A DNA stretch of 10,574 bases from positions 1-10,574 of the forward strand of contig CAAHEJ010000045.1 of the NCBI GenBank assembly GCA_900772495.1. Reading direction: 5' to 3'. Positions 6,372 to 10,574 of this stretch are shown here, one piece after another (positions within the stretch are counted from its first letter, which is position 1; each line of letters starts with the position of its first letter). A program made the position numbers and the translations under genes. This stretch comes from an uncultured Campylobacter sp. (GTDB lineage: Bacteria; Campylobacterota; Campylobacteria; Campylobacterales; Campylobacteraceae). The notes below the pieces were generated by a model. The model made no database searches. It had not been told where the DNA came from and worked only from the letters and a program-made list of their open reading frames with translations.

Positions 6372-7709
6372 TTGGACCCTAGCCAGATTCCCCCCGCGAT
6401 AAATGCGGGATACTCTACGCTGATGATTTTGGCGGCTTTATTTTTCGTTTTTTTAAACGCTTTTTTCGTTTTGTGCGAATTCAGCATTGTCAAAGTGCGC
6501 CATTCTAAACTCGAACAACTTCTCAAAGAAAAAAAAGGCGGCGCAAAGCAAGCACTTGAAATCTCATCAAACCTTGACACTTATTTGAGTGCTTGTCAGC
6601 TAGGCATTACGCTCAGCTCGCTTGCGCTTGGTTGGCTTGGAGAGCCTGCCATAGCTCGTTTGCTTTCGGCGTGGCTCGAAAACACCACACTTTCGCCTAC
6701 TTTAACGCACACCATAGCCATAGCCATAGCCTTTGCGCTCATCACGCTGCTGCACGTTGTGCTTGGTGAGCTTGTCCCAAAGAGCGTGGCTATCGCCTTA
6801 GCCGATAAAACCGCACTTTTAATAGCCCGCCCCTTGCATATCTTTTGGCTGCTCTTTTATCCGCTCATCAAAACCTTTGATTTTCTCGCAATGCTGGGCT
6901 TAAAATTCATAGGCATAAAGCCAGCAAAAGAGAGTGAAACGGTGCATTCTGATGAAGAGATTAAAATCATCGCCAGCGAAAGCCAGCGTGGCGGGGTTTT
7001 GGACGAGTTTGAGACGGAGATTATCCGCAATGCTGTGGATTTTAGCGATATAGTCGCCAAAGAAGTGATGACACCGCGCAAGGATATGATTTGCCTTAAC
7101 AAAAACAAGTCCTATGATGAAAATATGAAGATAGTGAGCGAATACAAACACACGCGTTTTCCATACATAAACGACTCCAAAGACAGCATTTTGGGTATGA
7201 TACACATAAGGGATTTGATGAAAAACGAGATTGTTGGGGGGCAAAAGCGGCTTGATGATTTCGTGCGCCCTATGTTTTTGGTGCCAGAAAATGTCAGTAT
7301 CTCTAAAATCCTTATCCGTATGAATAAAGAACGCACTCACACTGCCTTAGTAGTCGATGAATACGGCGGCACAGCGGGCTTAATCACTATGGAGGACATA
7401 ATGGAGGAAATCGTGGGCGACATAAATGACGAACACGATGATAAAATCGAGGATTACAAGAAATTAAGCGATGATATATATGAATTTAAGGGGCGTTACG
7501 ACATAGAAAGTGTCGAAGAACTCTTAAATATCGTCTATCCAGAGGATTTAGACCAAGTAACTATCGGCGGCTATGTGTTTAACCTGCTCGGGCGTTTGCC
7601 TGTTGTCGGGGACAAGGCGGAGGACGAGCTGTGCTACTATGAAGTCAAAAGAATGGACGGCAACGCGATAGACAAGGTAAAAGTGGTGAAAAAGGTGGAA
7701 AAAGATTAA
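6372..7709 (+). CDS. CorC/HlyC-family membrane protein (DUF21/CNNM, CBS pair, transporter-associated domain)
   Basis: The start is the TTG at 6372, because AAGGAG at 6361-6366 lies five bases before it; the in-frame TTG at 6345 has no such site. The product has 445 residues and begins (M)DPSQ, as I recall for the C. jejuni haemolysin-domain protein. The N-terminal DUF21/CNNM part has membrane segments at about 16-36, 75-90, 112-132 and 150-175, with the family motifs ACQLGITLSSLALGWLGEP and LGELVPKS. Two CBS motifs follow (VMTPRKD near 232; VVDEYGGTAGLITMEDIMEEIVGD near 327-350), then the C-terminal CorC_HlyC domain with GGYVFNLLGRLP. Relatives are linked to Mg2+/Co2+ or Na+ transport; 'haemolysin' is a historical label. 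CBS domains commonly bind adenine nucleotides. It appears to be transcribed alone from the promoter at 6255. The precise substrate is not decidable here. Confidence 0.88.
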   Translation: MDPSQIPPAINAGYSTLMILAALFFVFLNAFFVLCEFSIVKVRHSKLEQLLKEKKGGAKQALEISSNLDTYLSACQLGITLSSLALGWLGEPAIARLLSAWLENTTLSPTLTHTIAIAIAFALITLLHVVLGELVPKSVAIALADKTALLIARPLHIFWLLFYPLIKTFDFLAMLGLKFIGIKPAKESETVHSDEEIKIIASESQRGGVLDEFETEIIRNAVDFSDIVAKEVMTPRKDMICLNKNKSYDENMKIVSEYKHTRFPYINDSKDSILGMIHIRDLMKNEIVGGQKRLDDFVRPMFLVPENVSISKILIRMNKERTHTALVVDEYGGTAGLITMEDIMEEIVGDINDEHDDKIEDYKKLSDDIYEFKGRYDIESVEELLNIVYPEDLDQVTIGGYVFNLLGRLPVVGDKAEDELCYYEVKRMDGNAIDKVKVVKKVEKD

Positions 7710-7720
7710 AATGCTTGATA

Positions 7721-7754
7721 AAATGCCTTAAATTTACATAAAGGGCGTTTATTT
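7721..7754 (+). terminator. Possible terminator after the CorC-like gene
   Basis: Bases 7721-7729 can pair with 7742-7750 (9 bp including two G-T pairs, 12-base loop), followed by a T-rich attt. A second hairpin lies close by: gacaagaa at 7755-7762 with tttttgtc at 7773-7780. Neither has the look of a strong terminator. The rest of 7781-7924 is A/T-rich with no gene that I can support. Confidence 0.35.
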
Positions 7755-7924
7755 GACAAGAACCTTGCAAGCTTTTTGTCTTATCTAAACACCTTTTTTT
7801 AAAATTTAGAGCCGCTTGTAAGGCTTTTTGTCGATGAATTGATTTGAATTCTAGCTTGATGGATTGTTTTGAAGCATTTGCTAAATTTAAGCTAAAATTT
7901 ATTCTGATTTTTTAGTTGTAGCCC

Positions 7925-7951
7925 TTAACAAAATTCCAAATTCGCCGATAA
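7925..7951 (+). promoter_or_regulatory. Sigma-28 (FliA) promoter candidate
   Basis: GCCGATAA at 7944-7951 matches the FliA -10 consensus at all eight bases. Fifteen bases upstream is TTAA at 7925-7928, three of four matches to the TAAA -35 core. The predicted start near 7958 gives a leader of about 23 bases ending in a clean ribosome site (AAGGAG at 7970-7975) for the ATG at 7981. Position and spacing both fit, so flagellar-class control of the small gene is a reasonable inference. Confidence 0.65.
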
Positions 7952-7980
7952 TAGCTTTGAGTCAATTAGAAGGAGCTAAG

Positions 7981-8139
7981 ATGATTTCAGGCGTGAGTAA
8001 TACCTCGTTACTTGTTGCCACGAGCGTCAATGCACTTAAAAAGGCTATTGATTCTAACGAGGAGGCGTTGATGACTCTCATTGACGCTTCGGACAGCGAA
8101 AGCAGTGGCGAGAGCGAAGGTTTAGACATTTATGCGTAG
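7981..8139 (+). CDS. Small 52-residue protein, possible YjfB-type motility protein
   Basis: The start is the ATG at 7981, five bases after AAGGAG; an in-frame TTG at 7957 would lie at the predicted transcript start and is rejected. The protein has a short N-terminal Ser/Asn stretch and an amphipathic helical middle with LLVATSVNALKKAIDSNEEALMTL-like heptad spacing at about residues 9-33. An acidic Ser/Glu/Asp-rich linker (34-47) and a terminal LDIYA follow. It has no signal peptide, membrane segment or cysteine. The overall plan (about 50-60 residues, a single helix with an aligned K-K-A-I/L-D motif, a low-complexity linker, a G-x-x-I/L-D-hydrophobic-A end) resembles the small 'putative motility protein' family typified by Bacillus YjfB, a sigma-D (FliA-type) dependent gene. 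The sigma-28 promoter supports this. The gene is well supported; the family is tentative, and the molecular role is unknown. Confidence 0.7.
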   Translation: MISGVSNTSLLVATSVNALKKAIDSNEEALMTLIDASDSESSGESEGLDIYA

Positions 8140-8167
8140 TGTAAGAGTCCGCAAGGGCTCTTATCAC
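8139..8167 (+). other. Stable GCAA-tetraloop hairpin at the stop codon of the small gene
   Basis: Bases 8142-8150 pair with 8155-8163 (nine pairs, one G-T) around a GCAA tetraloop (8151-8154). Beyond a single unpaired T at 8164, three more pairs follow (8139-8141 with 8165-8167). There is no T tract on either strand, so it is not a standard intrinsic terminator. It could be a 3' stabilising or processing structure, or a degraded terminator. Confidence 0.6.
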
Positions 8168-8312
8168 CGCCTTGCAAGTAAATACTGTTGTTTTGTCTCT
8201 TGTAAAATTCACAAAATAAGCCAAGGGTTTCATAAATTTGCAAATTTTACTCATCTTAATAATAAAATTCACATTTTTACAAAAAATTAACTTTGCATAA
8301 GCATTATTCAAG

Positions 8313-8318
8313 TATAAT
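8313..8318 (+). promoter_or_regulatory. Sigma-70 -10 box of the nhaA pair
   Basis: A perfect TATAAT lies 33 bases before the first nhaA ATG, in very A/T-rich DNA (8230-8330). The predicted start near 8325 falls just before an 8-codon upstream frame that leads into nhaA. No clear operator or Na+-responsive regulator site could be recognised. Confidence 0.65.
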
Positions 8319-8328
8319 TAAGTTTAAA

Positions 8329-8355
8329 ATGACTGAATTTAAAGAAAAGCGATGA
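8329..8355 (+). other. 8-codon upstream frame overlapping the nhaA start
   Basis: ATG at 8329 encodes MTEFKEKR and its TGA overlaps the nhaA ATG (ATGA at 8352-8355). nhaA itself has only a poor ribosome site (A/G-rich 8341-8349, no AAGG core), so a short leader peptide could feed ribosomes to it. The predicted transcript start is only a few bases before this ATG, so the leader would be nearly leaderless; this remains speculative. Confidence 0.2.
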
Positions 8356-9527
8356 CGAAAATCAAAGAACTTATCCACAGCGAGACCTTTCCGGGCATTT
8401 TGCTCATCATTTGCACCCTGCTTGCCTTGCTGTGTCAAAACACCATTTTTAGCGTGATTTACGAGCATTTTTTACACATAGAAATTTCCTTTGAAGCCGA
8501 CTTTGCCACAGGCGAGAAGGTAAAGCTCTCCAAAAGCCTGCTGCACTGGATAAATGACGGGTTGATTGCGATTTTTTTCCTTTGTATAGGGCTTGAACTC
8601 AAATACGAGATTATGCGCGGGCAGCTGCGCAATATCCGCTCAGTAAGCCTGCCGATTTTTGGCGCACTTGGCGGTATGGCTATGCCTGCGCTCATTTTCG
8701 CGCTCATCAACTGGAACGACAACTACGCCTTAAAGGGCTGGGCTATCCCCACAGCTACTGACATAGCCTTTGGCGTGGGCGTTTTGATGCTGCTTGGCAA
8801 GCGCGTGCCGAGTTCTTTGAAGCTTTTTTTACTCTCACTAGCGATTTTTGATGATTTTGGCGCGATTTTAATCATCGCTTTGTTTTACACAAGTGAGCTG
8901 AGCCTTGCTGCGCTGATAGTTTCAGCACTTTGTATAGCTTGTCTTGGGCTTTTGAATTATTTAAGAGTAAGCAAACTCCCATTTTACTTTATCACGGGCG
9001 TGCTTTTGTGGCTTGCTATGCTGCAAAGTGGAGTTCACGCCACACTTGCAGGCGTCATCGTTTCGCTTTTTATCCCGCTTGAAAGAAAGGACGGAACGCC
9101 CTTTTTAAAGGCACTTTATGCGGATTTGAATTCTTGGGTTGTCTTTTTTATCTTGCCGCTTTTTGCCTTTGCAAATGCGGGCGTGGATTTGCGTCAAATG
9201 GACTTTTCACAGCTTTTAAACCCCGTGAGTGTCGGCATTTTCTTGGGGCTTTTTGTCGGCAAGCAAGTGGGCGTGTTTTTACTCTCGTGGCTGAGCATAC
9301 AAATGAAACTTGCGCATTTGCCCCAAAATGTGAGCTACAAGCAATTTTACGGCATTTGCATACTCACGGGCATAGGCTTTACGATGAGCCTTTTTGTCGA
9401 TGGCTTAGCTTATGCAAACCCCGCTGCCTTTGGCTACACCGACCGCCTTTCTGTGCTTGTGGCAAGTTTTACCAGCGGTATCGTGGGCTATGTGTATTTG
9501 CGTTTTATCAAGGCAAATGAGGGCTAA
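8352..9527 (+). CDS. nhaA: NhaA Na+/H+ antiporter, first copy
   Basis: This inner-membrane antiporter exports Na+ (or Li+) in exchange for H+ and serves pH and salt homeostasis. At 391 residues it is close to E. coli NhaA (388), and the functional residues align with a constant +4 shift: D137 in ATDIAF (E. coli D133), the ion-binding pair D167-D168 in AIFDDFGAI (D163/D164), H229 in SGVHATL (H225) and K304 in VGKQVG (K300). About twelve hydrophobic segments are visible, with the signature stretches HWINDGLIAIFFLCIGLELK, LPLFAFANAGV and GIGFTMSLF. The ATG at 8352 is the only usable start, because an in-frame TAA lies at 8340-8342; the ribosome site is weak. It is followed after three bases by a second nhaA and probably forms an operon with it. 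Compared with the second copy it has a slightly longer first periplasmic loop region (residues 41-63). Confidence 0.96.
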   Translation: MTKIKELIHSETFPGILLIICTLLALLCQNTIFSVIYEHFLHIEISFEADFATGEKVKLSKSLLHWINDGLIAIFFLCIGLELKYEIMRGQLRNIRSVSLPIFGALGGMAMPALIFALINWNDNYALKGWAIPTATDIAFGVGVLMLLGKRVPSSLKLFLLSLAIFDDFGAILIIALFYTSELSLAALIVSALCIACLGLLNYLRVSKLPFYFITGVLLWLAMLQSGVHATLAGVIVSLFIPLERKDGTPFLKALYADLNSWVVFFILPLFAFANAGVDLRQMDFSQLLNPVSVGIFLGLFVGKQVGVFLLSWLSIQMKLAHLPQNVSYKQFYGICILTGIGFTMSLFVDGLAYANPAAFGYTDRLSVLVASFTSGIVGYVYLRFIKANEG

Positions 9528-9530
9528 AAT

Positions 9531-10574
9531 TTGCAAAAATTAAGAGCGATTTTCAAAAACGAAGCCCTTGGCGGTGTGCTACTCATCATCTTTACCCTGC
9601 TTGCCTTGTGGATAGAAAACGGCGTATTTCAAGGCTTTTACAAAGAGTTTTTAAATTTACCCGTTGGCTTTGTCATCGGTTCTTTCGAGCTGATAAAGCC
9701 CTTTTTGCTGTGGATAAATGACGGGTTGATTGCGATTTTCTTTTTTTCCATAGGGCTTGAACTCAAAAAAGAATTCACACAAGGGGATTTTAAAAACCCG
9801 CGAAACATTACCCTACCGCTTTTTGGCGCACTTGGCGGCATACTCGTGCCTGCCTTTATTTTTGCCCTTATCAATTTGGGCGACACGCACGCCTTGCGTG
9901 GCTGGGCTATCCCCACAGCTACTGATACGGCTTTTGCCTTGGCGATTTTGATAATGGTTGGCAAGCACCTGCCCACTTCGCTTAAAATTTTCTTGCTCTC
10001 GCTAGCGATTTTTGATGATGTGGGCGCGATTTTAATCATCGCCATTTTTTACACAAGCAAATTAAGCCTTGCGGCTTTGATTACGGCTGGGCTTGTCATC
10101 ATCGTGCTTTTGGTGCTAAATTTTCTCAATGTTACGCGCAAGTGGATTTATTTTCTTTGCTCGCTCATTTTGTGGTTAAGCGTGCTTAAAAGCGGGGTTC
10201 ACGCCACGCTTGCAGGGCTTATCACGGCTTTTTTCATACCGCTTCACACGAAAAGCGGAGAGCCTTTTTTAGAAGAAATTTACGAAAGCCTTAAATTTTG
10301 GCTTGCTTTCATCATCTTGCCGCTTTTTGCCTTTGCAAATGCGGGCGTGAATTTATCGCAAATCGACTTTAAAAGCGTGTTTTCGCCCGTGTTTTTGGGG
10401 ATTTTTTTGGGACTTTTTGTCGGCAAGCAAGTGGGCGTATTTTTGTTCTCGTGGCTCAGTATCAAGGTAGGGCTTACCAAACTGCCCGAAAATGCGACTT
10501 TCAAGCAGCTTTATGGGGTTTGCATACTCACGGGCATAGGCTTTACGATGAGCCTTTTCATAGACGGGCTTGCC
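9531..10574 (+). CDS. nhaA: NhaA Na+/H+ antiporter, second copy (3' end outside window)
   Basis: The frame runs open from the TTG at 9531 to the last base of the window (348 codons), so some 30-40 C-terminal residues are missing. The TTG is preceded by GAGGG (9519-9523) at seven bases, overlapping the end of the first nhaA; only three bases separate its stop from this start, so the two should be co-transcribed. Functional residues are intact: D132 in ATDTAF, D162-D163 in AIFDDVGAI, H224 in SGVHATL and K299 in VGKQVG. The N-terminus reads (M)QKLRAIFKNEALGG. C. jejuni also has a tandem nhaA pair, and this one is its likely counterpart. Several blocks of 26 to 40 bases are identical with the first copy at a constant offset of 1164 bases. 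Its separate pH optimum or ion preference cannot be read from sequence. Confidence 0.93.
   Translation, partial: MQKLRAIFKNEALGGVLLIIFTLLALWIENGVFQGFYKEFLNLPVGFVIGSFELIKPFLLWINDGLIAIFFFSIGLELKKEFTQGDFKNPRNITLPLFGALGGILVPAFIFALINLGDTHALRGWAIPTATDTAFALAILIMVGKHLPTSLKIFLLSLAIFDDVGAILIIAIFYTSKLSLAALITAGLVIIVLLVLNFLNVTRKWIYFLCSLILWLSVLKSGVHATLAGLITAFFIPLHTKSGEPFLEEIYESLKFWLAFIILPLFAFANAGVNLSQIDFKSVFSPVFLGIFLGLFVGKQVGVFLFSWLSIKVGLTKLPENATFKQLYGVCILTGIGFTMSLFIDGLA

Noticed and set aside
6900..7340. A 146-codon open frame on the minus strand within the CorC-like gene
   Set aside because: It is fully inside a gene with clear CBS motifs on the + strand and resembles no protein family.
8203..8273. 11-base direct repeat taaaattcaca at 8203-8213 and 8263-8273 as an operator pair
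   Set aside because: The DNA is very A/T-rich, the copies are not in phase with the -10 box in any recognised way, and no known operator matches.
9134..9520. A 128-codon + strand frame inside the first nhaA
   Set aside because: It is a shifted-frame shadow of the antiporter; Cys/Arg-rich and without a start signal.
1..10574. CRISPR arrays, tRNA or rRNA genes, insertion sequences, prophage or defence genes
   Set aside because: No regular spacer-repeat array, cloverleaf, transposase-like frame or terminal inverted repeats were seen on either strand.

Overview
The window looks like a chromosomal segment of a Campylobacterales bacterium, most likely a Campylobacter. The main reasons are a complete UDP-diNAc-bacillosamine module in the order pglC-pglD-pglE-pglF, with proteins closely matching those of C. 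jejuni as I remember them, and a tandem nhaA pair as in C. jejuni. TATAAT -10 boxes set in A/T-rich DNA without clear -35 boxes, a consensus sigma-28 -10 element and frequent TTG starts fit as well. By eye the genes are richer in GC than C. jejuni, so another species is likely. The species call is inference.

Layout (all real genes are on the + strand): (1) bases 1-432, the 3' part of a cysteine-paired Sel1-repeat protein; (2) 643-1392, a lipoprotein with a DsbC-like thioredoxin fold (CPYC), closed by a hairpin terminator that overlaps its stop codon; (3) 1468-5785, pglC, pglD, pglE and pglF; (4) 5834-6205, a remnant of pyrF with its catalytic centre deleted; (5) 6372-7709, a CorC/HlyC-type membrane protein (DUF21 + CBS pair + transporter-associated domain) starting at TTG; (6) 7981-8139, a 52-residue protein behind a strong sigma-28 promoter candidate, resembling small YjfB-type motility proteins, with a GCAA-loop hairpin at its stop codon; (7) 8352-9527 and 9531-10574 (cut by the window end), two tandem NhaA Na+/H+ antiporters.

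How the genes work together: PglF dehydrates UDP-GlcNAc, PglE aminates the product, PglD acetylates it to UDP-diNAc-bacillosamine, and PglC moves the phospho-sugar onto undecaprenyl phosphate, the first membrane step of N-glycan (Pgl) assembly. Gene order is the reverse of reaction order. The downstream glycosyltransferases, flippase and PglB are not in the window. The nhaA pair is a separate Na+/pH homeostasis unit.

I found no tRNA, rRNA, CRISPR array, insertion sequence or phage gene. The points most worth a second look are the sigma-28-driven small gene with its hairpin, the pyrF remnant, the lysine-rich tail on PglD, the DsbC-like protein that ends right after its cis-proline, and the long identical DNA blocks shared by the two nhaA genes at a constant offset of 1164 bases.
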